Source of the DNA: CAVQCX01 sp963775335 | GTDB taxonomy: Bacteria > Pseudomonadota > Gammaproteobacteria > Chromatiales > Chromatiaceae | Direction of reading: 5' to 3' | Assembly: GCA_963775335.1 (NCBI GenBank) | Contig: CAVZIJ010000003.1 | Coordinates: 2,108,001-2,172,000 of the forward strand | Length of the DNA stretch: 64,000 bases | In this document: positions 46,207-54,545 of the stretch, in pieces | Position numbering within the stretch: position 1 is the stretch's first letter | Layout: each line of letters begins with the position of its first letter | Translations under genes and position numbers: made by a program | Notes under the pieces: model-generated | Databases searched by the model: none | What the model was told of the DNA's origin: nothing | Seen by the model: the letters and a program-made list of their open reading frames with translations, nothing else

Positions 46207-47598
46207 ATGTATTACGTAAGCACCCGGGGTGGCGTGAAGCCGGTGAGCTTCTCCCGAGCCGTGATGATGGGCCTGGCGACCGACGGTGGACTGCTCCTGC
46301 CGGAGACCATCCCCACCCTGGACCAGGCGACCCTGCGCGCTTGGGCAGACTTGAGCTTCACGGATCTGGCGGTGGAGGTGATGTTACCTTACGCAGGCGG
46401 TGACCTAACCCGGGAAGAGCTCACGGGACTGGTGCGGCGCTCCTATGCGGGTTTTGCCCACCCTGAGATCACCCCTGTGGTCCGGGCCGGCGGGCAGCAC
46501 ATCCTGGAGCTGTTCCATGGACCCACCGCGGCGTTCAAAGACGTGGCGCTGCAGTTTCTGGGCAACCTGTTCGAATTTCTGCTCGAACGCCAGGGCGGAC
46601 AGCTCAATATCCTGGGCGCCACCTCGGGCGACACCGGCTCCGCCGCCATCTACGGTGTGCGGGGCAAGGAACGCATCAGCATCTTCATCCTGCACCCGCT
46701 GGGTCGGGTCTCGCCGATCCAGGAACGGCAGATGACCACGGTACTGGACGCTAATGTCCACAACATCGCCATCCGGGGCTCGTTCGACGACGGCCAGCGC
46801 ATCGTCAAGGAGCTGTTCAATGACCTGCCTTTCAAGGAGCGCTACAGCCTCGGGGCGGTCAATTCCATCAACTGGGCCCGGGTGCTGGCCCAGACGGTCT
46901 ACTACTTCTACGCCTGGGGCCGCGTGAGCGGCGGCGATGTCGCGCGGCGCCTGAGCTACGCCGTGCCCACCGGCAACTTCGGCGACATCTTTGCGGGCTA
47001 TATCGCCAGTCGCATGGGCCTGCCGGTGGAGCGCCTGATCCTGGCCACCAACCGCAACGACATCCTGTACCGGTTCGTGGCATCCGGCACTTACGCCGTG
47101 GGGGAGGTACATCCCACTCTCAGCCCCTCGATGGACATACAGCTGGCATCCAATTTCGAACGCTATCTGTACTACCTCATGGACGAGGACCCGCACGCCG
47201 TGCGAGCCTTCATGGAACAGCTCGGGCGCGACGGCGGCTTTTCGATCCCGGAGGAAAAACGCCGGATGGTGGCGTCCCTATTCTCCGCTGGCTCGGTGAC
47301 CGACGCCGAGACCCTCGAGCAGATCCGCCGGACCTTCCGGGAGAGCGGCTATATCCTCGACCCCCACAGCGCCATCGGTGTCCACGCGGCCGCGACCCGG
47401 CCCGATACCATCTGCCTGGCAACCGCCCACCCGGCGAAATTCCCCGACGCGGTCCGGCAGGCGATCGGCATCGAGGCGGAGCCGCCACCCTCGCTGCAGG
47501 GACTGATGAGCAAGGAACGGCGTTGCGTGGAGCTGGATGCCAGCAGCACCGCCGTGCGCTCCCATATGACCGGCGTGCTGGATTCCGTCCATGCCTGA
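46207..47598 (+). CDS. thrC: Threonine synthase
   Basis: A 463-residue PLP enzyme converting O-phosphohomoserine to threonine. The N-terminus MYYVSTRGGVKPVSFS is typical. The PLP Lys is K111 in FHGPTAAFKDVALQ, phosphate binding is in GATSGDTGSAAI, and SINWARVLAQTVYYF and VPTGNFGDIFAGY follow. It is of the longer, fungal/gammaproteobacterial type. A GAGGA site precedes ATG 46207. Its last eight bases overlap the citramalate-synthase gene, tying threonine and isoleucine supply. Confidence 0.95.
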   Translation: MYYVSTRGGVKPVSFSRAVMMGLATDGGLLLPETIPTLDQATLRAWADLSFTDLAVEVMLPYAGGDLTREELTGLVRRSYAGFAHPEITPVVRAGGQHILELFHGPTAAFKDVALQFLGNLFEFLLERQGGQLNILGATSGDTGSAAIYGVRGKERISIFILHPLGRVSPIQERQMTTVLDANVHNIAIRGSFDDGQRIVKELFNDLPFKERYSLGAVNSINWARVLAQTVYYFYAWGRVSGGDVARRLSYAVPTGNFGDIFAGYIASRMGLPVERLILATNRNDILYRFVASGTYAVGEVHPTLSPSMDIQLASNFERYLYYLMDEDPHAVRAFMEQLGRDGGFSIPEEKRRMVASLFSAGSVTDAETLEQIRRTFRESGYILDPHSAIGVHAAATRPDTICLATAHPAKFPDAVRQAIGIEAEPPPSLQGLMSKERRCVELDASSTAVRSHMTGVLDSVHA

Positions 47599-49138
47599 CG
47601 AGTCCCGAGCCATCGAGATCCTGGACACCACGCTGCGCGACGGGGAACAGACCCAGCGGGTGTCCTTCTCACCGGGCGAGAAGCTCAGCATCGCCCAGGC
47701 GATGTTGCACCTATTGAAAGTGAATCGTCTCGAAATCGCTTCCGCCCGAGTCTCCCGGGGCGAACAGGAGGCGGTGGCCAACGTCCTGGAATGGGCGGAA
47801 ACGGTCGATCTCGGCGATCGCATTGAGGTGCTCGGATTCGTCGACCATGAGCGCAGTGTGGATTGGCTCGTGGACGGCGGTGGCCATGTGCTCAACCTGT
47901 TGGCCAAGGGCAGCGAAAAACACTGCACGGGCCAGCTGCACAAGACCCTGGACCAGCATGTCGCGGATGTGCGGCGCACCCTGGATTATGCGTACGAGAA
48001 AGGCTTGCAGGTCAACCTCTACCTGGAGGACTGGTCCAACGGCTACCGGGACTCGCCGGCATACGTCTACCGAATGATGGGGTCGCTTCAGGGCTTGGGC
48101 ATCGGTCGCTTCATGCTGCCCGACACCCTGGGCGTGATGACACCGGAACAAGTCTACGCCAGTGTCGCCGACATGCGATCACGCTTTCCCGACTGCCGCT
48201 TCGATTTCCATCCCCACAACGACTACGGGCTGGCCACAGCCAATTGCCTGGCGGCGGCGCGGGCCGGCGCGTCGGCCGTACACTGCACGGTCAACTGTCT
48301 GGGCGAACGGGCCGGCAATGCCTCCCTAGCGGAAGTGGTGGTCAATCTGAAAGACCATCTGGGCATGCATCTCGATATCGACGAACGCCACATCGGGCGG
48401 GTCAGCCGCATGGTCGAGAACTTCTCCGGCAAACGCATCGGCGACAATGCTCCCATAGTCGGAGAAGACGTCTTCACTCAGACCAGCGGGATACACGCGG
48501 ACGGCGACAAGAAGAGCAACCTGTACCAGACCAGGCTGCGCCCCGAGCGCTTCGGCAGACGAACCGGTTACGCCCTGGGCAAGCTGAGCGGCAAGGCCTC
48601 GGTACTGAAGAACCTGGAGATGCTCGACATCATTCTGTCGCCGGAGGACCAGGAAAAGCTCCTGCAACGGGTGGTAGCCCTGGGCGACTCCAAAAAGACG
48701 GTTACCTCCGAGGATTTGCCATTCATCATTGCGGAGGTCCTGGAAAGCCGGGACTACAACAACATCGAGCTGCTCAACTGCTCGATCACCAGCGGCTTCG
48801 ACCTGGAGTCCACCTCCAGCATCCGGATTCGCATCAACGACGATGTATTCGTCGCTTCGGGCACCGGCAACGGCGGCTTCGACGCTTTCATGGAAGCGTT
48901 ACAAAAAATCCTGGACCGGAAACAGATATCCATGCCGCAACTGGCCGATTTCGAGGTTCGCATACCCCGGGGAGGCACGACCAGCGCCCTCACGGAGGCG
49001 ATCATCACCTGGGATGTCGAAGGCAGTAGTTTCAAGACCCGCGGCGTGGACTCCAACCAGGTGTTCGCGAGTATCAAGGCCGCCATCCGCATGCTCAACG
49101 TCCAGATGAACAAGGGCAAGACATCGAGACGGCAGTGA
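47591..49138 (+). CDS. cimA: (R)-citramalate synthase, Leptospira type
   Basis: A 515-residue DRE-TIM metallolyase. The active-site motif is LDTTLRDGEQTQRVSFS. VEIASARVS-type sequence (LEIASARVSRGE) and LEDWSNG, LPDTLGV, HPHNDYGLATAN, GEDVFTQTSGIHADGDKKSNLY and RFGRRTGYALGKLSGKAS follow the Leptospira CimA sequence closely. A LeuA-type regulatory dimer domain is at about 390-505. It makes citramalate from pyruvate and acetyl-CoA, giving 2-oxobutyrate for isoleucine without threonine. The family also includes isopropylmalate and homocitrate synthases. Its start is inside thrC. Confidence 0.85.
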   Translation: MPDESRAIEILDTTLRDGEQTQRVSFSPGEKLSIAQAMLHLLKVNRLEIASARVSRGEQEAVANVLEWAETVDLGDRIEVLGFVDHERSVDWLVDGGGHVLNLLAKGSEKHCTGQLHKTLDQHVADVRRTLDYAYEKGLQVNLYLEDWSNGYRDSPAYVYRMMGSLQGLGIGRFMLPDTLGVMTPEQVYASVADMRSRFPDCRFDFHPHNDYGLATANCLAAARAGASAVHCTVNCLGERAGNASLAEVVVNLKDHLGMHLDIDERHIGRVSRMVENFSGKRIGDNAPIVGEDVFTQTSGIHADGDKKSNLYQTRLRPERFGRRTGYALGKLSGKASVLKNLEMLDIILSPEDQEKLLQRVVALGDSKKTVTSEDLPFIIAEVLESRDYNNIELLNCSITSGFDLESTSSIRIRINDDVFVASGTGNGGFDAFMEALQKILDRKQISMPQLADFEVRIPRGGTTSALTEAIITWDVEGSSFKTRGVDSNQVFASIKAAIRMLNVQMNKGKTSRRQ

Positions 49139-49182
49139 AGGCGTGAAGGAACGCCGCTAGGGGGGCGAAGGAGAGAGCCGCC

Positions 49183-49367
49183 TCATCGGCCCAGGGATGC
49201 CAGCTCTCGAAGACCCAGGACCTCGACTCCACCCCTGATCGGGTACCGGTCTTCTCCCGGGTAGACCAGGTCCAAAAGCGTCGCAGCGTCTCGACCGGGA
49301 TGCGGGGGCCCAGCTGGGGACTATCCCTCTCCAGATAGGTGGTCACGAAGCTCTCCCGCCAAGCCAT
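49183..49367 (-). pseudogene. Deleted remnant of an AAA/DUF4143 ATPase gene
   Basis: The minus strand from 49367 gives WRESFVTTYLERDSPQLG and RIPVETLRRFW, the start of the DUF4143 domain. After a frame change it gives LDLVYPGEDRYPIRGGVEVL then GLRELASLGR and a stop at 49183, the usual C-terminal end of that protein. The two ends are joined with the middle missing, so this is an internal deletion remnant. The N-terminal ATPase domain is absent. Confidence 0.65.
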
Positions 49368-49400
49368 GCTCTCTCCATCGTCGGCGGTGTCGCGGCTGGC

Positions 49401-51053
49401 CTACCGCAACAGCAGATTGGGAAATTCCTTGAAGCAGGCTTCGAGGGCGTCGGGCGGCCCGCATAGGTACAGAGCATCTCCGTCCAGGATGCGGAAGTCT
49501 TCACTGAACTCCACCGCCACCCTATCGCCACGCTCCAGCGCCACCACCAGGATAGCGGAGCGGTCCCCCAAAGCGGTGTGCAGCGGGTGCTGCCCGGCGA
49601 AACCTGAGCCGTCGACCTTGACTATCTTAACCATCGGCTCGAGGCTCACATACTCCTCGCCGAGCATCTGGTGAGCAAGCAGCTGGCTGGAAACCTGGCC
49701 AATGGACAGCGCGAAATCCGTGCCGAGCTGGTACAGCCGCTTCACGGTCCGCGCCTGGTTCACGCGTGCGATCAGAGGTACCTGGGGTGCGGAGTCACGC
49801 ACGACCGCTACCGCGAACAACGCCTCGTTGTCGTTGCTGAGGGCGAGCACCACGGCGCTCGCGTCGCCTACCCCGGCCCGCGCGAGCACCCCCTGATCGA
49901 GAGCGTTGCCAACAACGTCCACCCCGGGCAACGACATGAAGTCTATCACCGTGGTCGACTCTCCGGCATCGTGCAGCAGCTCGACGACCTTTCTCCCCAC
50001 CTCGCCGTAGCCGAGGACCACGATCTTTCCGCCCTTTCGCAGCGGCGTCGCAATCTCGCCGAAGCGCGTGACGCCCTCGGGGCTGCCGATGACGACGATG
50101 ATGGTCCCCGGATCGAGCCGGTCGCCGCCCGTGATGCAGGGTCTGAGCTCGCCTTCGACCCAGCGCCCCACAATTGCGATCCCGAAACGCTCCGGAGCAC
50201 GCAGGTCGGCCAGGGTATGCCCGGCGAGCGCACTCTGCGGATGGATGCGCATCTCCGCGACGGTGACGTGGTCCCCGATCTGCTGAAGCCCGCTCACCCG
50301 CTGCTGGATACGCCGGCTCGCTTTCGCCGCGACCGCTGCGGCCAGCATGTGCCGTGGAGTGTAGACGGCGTCTGCGCCGGCGGTCTGCAGGGGATAGCGA
50401 TGCAGGGGATCTTCCACCAGGGCGATGATCGTGCCCTTGAAGCCCAGCTCGCGCGCGATGAGTACCAGCGCCGCGTTGTCGTGGTCTTCGCCGTTGGCGA
50501 CGATTGCCTCGGCTCCGCGCATCGGCCCGAGATCCAGATATTCGTCACCGAGACTGGCATGTACCACCTCGACTCCCCGCTCCTGCAACCGCCGCGCCGT
50601 ATCGCGGTCCTCCTCCAGCACGATTACGCGTCGCCCGAAGCGCGCCAAATCGTCAATCAGCATCGCCACGTCCGGCCCGTATCGATAGATCAGGACGCAC
50701 TTCCTGTCATCCAGCTCCGGCAAGTCGCTTCGCAGCTTTCCCTCAAAACGCTCCTCGAAGAATGGCAGCAGGTAGATCGGAAACACCAGGAACACAAAGA
50801 AGACCCCGAGAAACTGTGCAGCGATCACCAGCAGCACCATCACCGGGCTGTTCCAGTGGGCGTCGGCGCCGTAGCCGGTGGTGGTAACCGTCTCCGCGGC
50901 CCACTCTATACTCCACCAGAAATCCCGCGGATCCCCCTCTAGATACCGCATACCGCCCATGTACAGCAACGCGAGCAACACGACTGCCACAAGCATGCTC
51001 GCGACCAGAAGCAGCAGGCGCCGTGTGGAACGTTTCAGTTTGGGGAAGATCAT
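49401..51053 (-). CDS. Two-TM potassium channel with tandem RCK (TrkA-N/TrkA-C) domains
   Basis: A 550-residue protein. TM1 lies at about 13-32, the pore has the selectivity filter TTTGYGAD (57-64), and TM2 is at about 70-95. A first RCK (TrkA-N) domain begins near 115 (CVLIYRYGPDVAMLIDDL, lacking a clean GxGxxG). After a TrkA-C domain, a second TrkA-N has IVVLGYGEVGRKVVELL near 340, followed by another TrkA-C. The layout is that of a ligand-gated K+ channel. It is a single-gene unit. Confidence 0.88.
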   Translation of the reverse strand: MIFPKLKRSTRRLLLLVASMLVAVVLLALLYMGGMRYLEGDPRDFWWSIEWAAETVTTTGYGADAHWNSPVMVLLVIAAQFLGVFFVFLVFPIYLLPFFEERFEGKLRSDLPELDDRKCVLIYRYGPDVAMLIDDLARFGRRVIVLEEDRDTARRLQERGVEVVHASLGDEYLDLGPMRGAEAIVANGEDHDNAALVLIARELGFKGTIIALVEDPLHRYPLQTAGADAVYTPRHMLAAAVAAKASRRIQQRVSGLQQIGDHVTVAEMRIHPQSALAGHTLADLRAPERFGIAIVGRWVEGELRPCITGGDRLDPGTIIVVIGSPEGVTRFGEIATPLRKGGKIVVLGYGEVGRKVVELLHDAGESTTVIDFMSLPGVDVVGNALDQGVLARAGVGDASAVVLALSNDNEALFAVAVVRDSAPQVPLIARVNQARTVKRLYQLGTDFALSIGQVSSQLLAHQMLGEEYVSLEPMVKIVKVDGSGFAGQHPLHTALGDRSAILVVALERGDRVAVEFSEDFRILDGDALYLCGPPDALEACFKEFPNLLLR

Positions 51054-51190
51054 TCAGTCACGAAGATATCAGCCACCGAAGGGGGAAACGATCATCTTCT
51101 CCAATAGATAACGCGGCGCTGAGACGAGCGCGTCTTCTTCGCGTCGTTTCCCGGCGACCGGTAAGGCTTTTCGTTCAAGTACTTTTACCG

Positions 51191-51472
51191 CTATGGTGTG
51201 AGCTCAACCAACATCCGCATCGTTTCGACCTTCAGGCCGCCCTCCCGCATAGCTCTCGTTCTCTCGTCGAATGGTAATAACTCCTTGAATTTCTCCATCT
51301 CGGGTATATCCAGCATCAAACCGGTCGCATCTGGGTTATCGAGGACACGGAAATTTCGGCACTTGATTCCAAGCTTTCCGAACATCTCATGCCTGCTTCC
51401 GGGCCCTTGCTTCCAGACTTTGGCCCAGACTGCACCATCCTGCACTTCGTGAAAAATGATTGCTGTAGTCAT
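51191..51472 (-). CDS. Cassette-borne small hypothetical protein
   Basis: A 93-residue soluble protein (TTAIIFHEVQDGAVWAKVWK...) with AAAGGAGA before ATG 51472. Its pattern suggests a small alpha/beta ferredoxin-like or antibiotic-monooxygenase-like domain, but I cannot assign a family. It is the distal gene of the minus-strand cassette run. An attC-like palindrome lies directly upstream. Confidence 0.65.
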   Translation of the reverse strand: MTTAIIFHEVQDGAVWAKVWKQGPGSRHEMFGKLGIKCRNFRVLDNPDATGLMLDIPEMEKFKELLPFDERTRAMREGGLKVETMRMLVELTP

Positions 51473-51529
51473 TGTTGTCTCCTTTGGTTGCACATTGCTT
51501 CTTGGCTTGCCGTAATTGACGACCGGTCA

Positions 51530-51598
51530 CGCCAACGTGGCGCTAAGCCGCGCCGCTCTTTGGCGTCGGCTTTAGCGTGTAGTTAGGGCGTAGTTGCT
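51530..51598 (-). other. attC-like recombination site 1
   Basis: On the minus strand CGCCCTAAC begins and GTTGGCG ends a 69-bp imperfect palindrome. The inner arms GCTAAAGCCGACGCC and GGCGCGGCTTAGC pair. This is the shape of an integron attC site. The 3' end of the DUF2442 gene reads into it, giving the ...LKPTPKSGAA tail often seen in cassette proteins. Confidence 0.7.
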
Positions 51599-51821
51599 GG
51601 TAAAGAAATTCCGGCGCAAAATCGGCCCCGTTCGGCCATACGATGGTCTCCAGTTCCTCGTCCAGTGAGAACTCTGCAAATCGCGCCTTATCCCTCAAAG
51701 GCTCAAATATCTCTCCCCATAGTTCGCCTTCTAAATCAACCTCGCCCTCTACATCATCTTCAAAGGCAAGCCAGATACGGTAGTCACCTTGATACTTGGC
51801 ATTCAATATTCTGGGAAGCAT
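51543..51821 (-). CDS. DUF2442-domain protein
   Basis: A 92-residue acidic protein with the DUF2442 pattern (YRIWLAFEDDVEGEVDLEG, IFEPLRD, DEELETIVWPNGADFAPEFLY). The C-terminus NYTLKPTPKSGAA is encoded by attC DNA. It is 4 bp downstream of a DUF4160 gene. DUF4160-DUF2442 pairs recur in bacterial genomes and are suspected toxin-antitoxin-like modules. The role is unproven. Confidence 0.8.
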   Translation of the reverse strand: MLPRILNAKYQGDYRIWLAFEDDVEGEVDLEGELWGEIFEPLRDKARFAEFSLDEELETIVWPNGADFAPEFLYQQLRPNYTLKPTPKSGAA

Positions 51822-51825
51822 GACA

Positions 51826-52086
51826 TTATTCCAAAGGTTCGATCTTTTTCAGGGCCTTTCGCGCTCGGGCCAAATTCCAATCTTCTGCAAGTTCTGTTTT
51901 GTGATATTCACGCCACTCTTGAACAAGGCCCAGGACACGTGGAGACAACCGCCCCTCAATGATTTCGCCGGTATCAATAGCGATGACTGCATGGAAGTTC
52001 CCGTACCTCGCATGAAAGTGCGGAGGATCATGGTCGTTGTAGTACATCGCTATTATGATTCCGATGAATCCGCTTATCTCAGGCAA
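51826..52086 (-). CDS. DUF4160-domain protein
   Basis: An 86-residue protein with the DUF4160 signature IIIAMYYNDHDPPHFHARYG and GEIIEGRLSPR near the middle. It is cotranscribed with the DUF2442 gene, and both lie between attC-like sites 1 and 2 as one cassette. Confidence 0.85.
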   Translation of the reverse strand: MPEISGFIGIIIAMYYNDHDPPHFHARYGNFHAVIAIDTGEIIEGRLSPRVLGLVQEWREYHKTELAEDWNLARARKALKKIEPLE

Positions 52087-52108
52087 GACGTTCCTCCTCT
52101 CTCATCCA

Positions 52109-52202
52109 GCCCAACGCCGCAAATCACCGGATGCCAAAAGCTGCATAGCGAGGAACGCGCGGCGCAGCTTTTGGCAGTCCGAGTGCATTTGCCTTGTTAG
52201 CT
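52109..52202 (-). other. attC-like recombination site 2
   Basis: The minus strand reads GCTAACAAGGC ... GGCGTTGGGC over about 94 bp, with inner arms GCCAAAAGCTGCGCC and GCAGCTTTTGGC. GTTGGGC matches the attC R' consensus GTTRRRY exactly. It is the best attC candidate of the window. Confidence 0.75.
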
Positions 52203-52502
52203 CTATACGTCCATTTTCAGAGAATCGATATATGAAACCATTGTTTCACCATCTTCCCTCCAAAATCGATCTACATAAGATTCTCCCTGACTAATTACAA
52301 ATGCCATGTGATGTAATTTGCTGTTTAAAGTCGAAACTTCACCAGGCAAATGTTCATTCAGAAATTGTGTAAACTTTCTTCTCCATGTATTGAATCGATC
52401 CTTTCCGAAGGACGCCCCCCGTTGCGCGTATGCGTTGACAACCTCGCCAGTCAGACGGTCTTTAAATGAAGTTAACCCATCTATTACTTCTTGTTTGTTC
52501 AT
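52203..52502 (-). CDS. Cassette-borne hypothetical protein
   Basis: A 99-residue helical, charged protein (MNKQEVIDGLTSFKDRLTGEVV...). The base composition is clearly more AT-rich than the flanking chromosome. It ends exactly at attC-like site 2 and starts just after site 3, so it fills one cassette. No family is recognised. Confidence 0.65.
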   Translation of the reverse strand: MNKQEVIDGLTSFKDRLTGEVVNAYAQRGASFGKDRFNTWRRKFTQFLNEHLPGEVSTLNSKLHHMAFVISQGESYVDRFWREDGETMVSYIDSLKMDV

Positions 52503-52518
52503 ATCCTGTCCTTTGAGG

Positions 52519-52576
52519 AGCTAACGCTGCCCATCAGTTGCGCCGCCGTTTGGCGTCGACTGGATGGGCTGGTTAT
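52519..52576 (-). other. attC-like recombination site 3
   Basis: A 58-bp imperfect palindrome. On the minus strand ATAACCAGCCCATCCAGTCG leads to GCAACTGATGGGCAGCGTTAGC. GACGCC and GGCGGC flank the unpaired centre. The compact size is like plasmid-integron attC sites. Confidence 0.75.
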
Positions 52577-52869
52577 GTTTCATCTCTACCAACCCAGTAG
52601 TCCGGTTTCCGGTGTTGATGAGCTACCGCGACGATGAGAATATGATCTTCTTCCACGGCGTACATCAATTTGTATGGAAACCTGTGAAGGAGGCACTTCC
52701 TTACGTTACCTCGCTCGATTGACCACGCTTGAGGATATTCGGAAATTCGTAATGCGGCCTTTCTCACCTCCTCCTTGAGACGGCGTCCACGCCCCGAATA
52801 TTCAAGCTCGTAATAACGGACGGCATCGTCCAATTCCCGTCTCGCAATTCCCGTGAAGATGACGCGCAT
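52573..52869 (-). CDS. RelE/ParE-family toxin
   Basis: A 98-residue basic protein with the ParE/RelE fold pattern: FTGIARRELDDAVRYYELEY at the start, EVRKAALRISEYPQAW, and a C-terminal KCLLHRFPYKLMYAVEEDHILIVAVAHQHRKPDYW. Members cleave mRNA or poison gyrase. It is last in the antitoxin-toxin pair, and its ATG overlaps the antitoxin TAA by one base (TAATG). Confidence 0.88.
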   Translation of the reverse strand: MRVIFTGIARRELDDAVRYYELEYSGRGRRLKEEVRKAALRISEYPQAWSIERGNVRKCLLHRFPYKLMYAVEEDHILIVAVAHQHRKPDYWVGRDET

Positions 52870-53075
52870 TATTCTTCCTTAAATATTTCCTCCATCGGGA
52901 TACCTTCCAGCTTTCCTTCCCGATAGGCTTTTAGCCTCTTTTCGGATTCCTCAGCCCAGATTTCATCGAGCTTCTTGTCTGGTTCATCTAGGCTTTTTAT
53001 TAAACCCTCAACCAAGCTAAACCGTTCCTCTGGTTTCAGCTTCATCGCCTCTTCCAACAGCCTTTTCGTGCTCAT
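52869..53075 (-). CDS. Addiction-module antitoxin (short Unstab_antitox/TIGR02574 type)
   Basis: A 68-residue acidic protein with the family pattern EEAMKLKPEERFSLVEGLIKSLD and IWAEESEKRLKAYREGKLEGI. GGAGGTGC lies eight bases before ATG 53075. A longer frame running to 53231 was rejected because that stretch belongs to the intron end. It pairs with the RelE/ParE toxin. Confidence 0.88.
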   Translation of the reverse strand: MSTKRLLEEAMKLKPEERFSLVEGLIKSLDEPDKKLDEIWAEESEKRLKAYREGKLEGIPMEEIFKEE

Positions 53076-53109
53076 CGTGTTGCACCTCCGGTTCGATGAA
53101 ACATCCGGC

Positions 53110-53925
53110 GTAGGGACGCCCGTTACCGGGCGCCCCCGCCACAGACCCGGACGTGCAGTTTTCCCGCATCCGGTTCCTCGGTCGTACTCGCTTCCGCGCG
53201 GATCATCACAGTTACCCGCTACATGACCCAATGGCTATTGCCCTCAGTGAGGTTGGCTCGTGTTGTTCCAGCCCGACAGTGTCCGGCACGAGTTTCCTTT
53301 GAGAACTGCGTACTCCCGTGGGGTCCTTCGCCATGTGGCCGGCTTTCCCGACCTCCGACTACTATGCCCCATAAGACACCCCTCGACGTTGGCTCTCGTA
53401 AGCCTACCTGACCGCTCCGTGCTCCGTGGCTCCACCCGAGCCCACGCCGTGTCCGGGCTCGTCACCCTTCCGTGTCCCAACTCTGTCAGTTTCATCACTT
53501 CACCTCGTATCAGGAGCCTTCGGGGCTTCCTGGGTTCCTCGACGTATCTCTTCCTGCATGCCACGGCCTGATGACTCCGCCGGACCTCCGCATCCTCGCC
53601 AAATCGGATGCTTCTGTGTAGCCTTCGGTGCACGTTAAAACCCTCGGCGTCCGGACCTGACCTTTTCGAAGCTGTACCAGCACTTCAGGGAGCGCGGTCT
53701 CCCCTACGGCCTACAGGATTCTCTGTCTACGCTTGCCTCACCTTTCGTTCGCGGGTTACCCCTCTCCTCATTGAGACCAAGACTCGATACGGGTGGGTGG
53801 CTAGCCCTTACCCGACAGGGACTTTCACCCCGCAAGATACGCCGGGCTTCGCCCAGCGCGATAACGTTTACATAAACGGCCGAGCGATAGCGAGGTCCGG
53901 CGACCAACGGGAGCGTATTTAATGT
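53110..53925 (-). mobile_element. ORF-less group II intron (ends approximate)
   Basis: On the minus strand the 5' part has the domain I-like stretch GCGGGGTGAAAGTCCCTGTC followed by GGGTAAGGGCTAGCC near 53840-53795. The 3' part has a domain V hairpin at 53144-53176 (GAACCGGATGCG, GAAAA, CTGCACGTCCGGGTC) and a domain VI-like hairpin at 53113-53136 (GGGGCGCCCG-GTAA-CGGGCGTCCC). The 3' end is probably at a CTAC around 53110. The total of about 815 nt is a full ribozyme without room for a reverse transcriptase, and no RT motif is found. It lies between two cassettes. Confidence 0.7.
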
Positions 53926-53930
53926 ACTTG

Positions 53931-54536
53931 TTAGCGATTTTGTAGGTCATGTATTCTTTGTATAGATTTTTGAATTGAAAGCTTGGATTTTTCGGTTGCA
54001 GTTATCATCGAAATTACCGCGAGCACATGCATAGAATTATGCCAAATAGCTATTCTGGGGTTTTCTCGAGTAAATACTCTTGAATCAACAGTATGCCCAG
54101 CTATATGCAAAGTTTCGGTGTAAGTATAACCAAACGTTCTGTGGTAATTTTTCCTTTTGTGTTCATCTAATGACTGCAAATAATCTTCGAGGCCGACGCA
54201 GGTATTGGCTACTTTGTGAACAAAGTCATTACGAATTTCTGAAAGAGCATAAATAAATTTACGCTCTTGCTCGTCTAATAGGCCGAGGTCTTTTACCAGT
54301 CTCAATTTTCCTCGGGATTTATCCCCTAACTCCAATCTTGAAATATACGATTCAAGCTCATTCTTTCCAATAGCATAAACTAGAAGATGAGATACTGCTG
54401 CCTCGTAGAGAGCATGTATTTTTATTACAAAAGACCAATCGTCTTCGGTTAGTAAACCGGAATAGAAGCCAGACTTAAGATTTGCTCTTTCTTCAAGTTC
54501 CGCTATAGCGGACAACATTTCCTCTGTCTGATCCAT
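53931..54536 (-). CDS. AT-rich cassette gene, hypothetical protein
   Basis: A 201-residue soluble, helical protein (MDQTEEMLSAIAELEERANL..., SFVIKIHALYEAAVSHLLVY, ALSEIRNDFVHKVANTC). The base composition is far more AT-rich than anywhere else in the window, a sign of transfer. The IRNDFVHK stretch recalls helical MltR/DUF4145-like proteins, but this is weak. Its stop codon TAA is part of a GCTAAC attC-like start. Confidence 0.7.
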   Translation of the reverse strand: MDQTEEMLSAIAELEERANLKSGFYSGLLTEDDWSFVIKIHALYEAAVSHLLVYAIGKNELESYISRLELGDKSRGKLRLVKDLGLLDEQERKFIYALSEIRNDFVHKVANTCVGLEDYLQSLDEHKRKNYHRTFGYTYTETLHIAGHTVDSRVFTRENPRIAIWHNSMHVLAVISMITATEKSKLSIQKSIQRIHDLQNR

Positions 54537-54545
54537 TTTTTATTC

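Noticed and set aside
50878..51111. Plus-strand frame antisense to the K+ channel N-terminus
   Set aside because: It mirrors the channel gene and has no features of its own.
53244..53633. 129-codon frame inside the intron, considered as an intron-encoded protein
   Set aside because: Too short and lacking any reverse-transcriptase or maturase motif. Best explained as ribozyme sequence.
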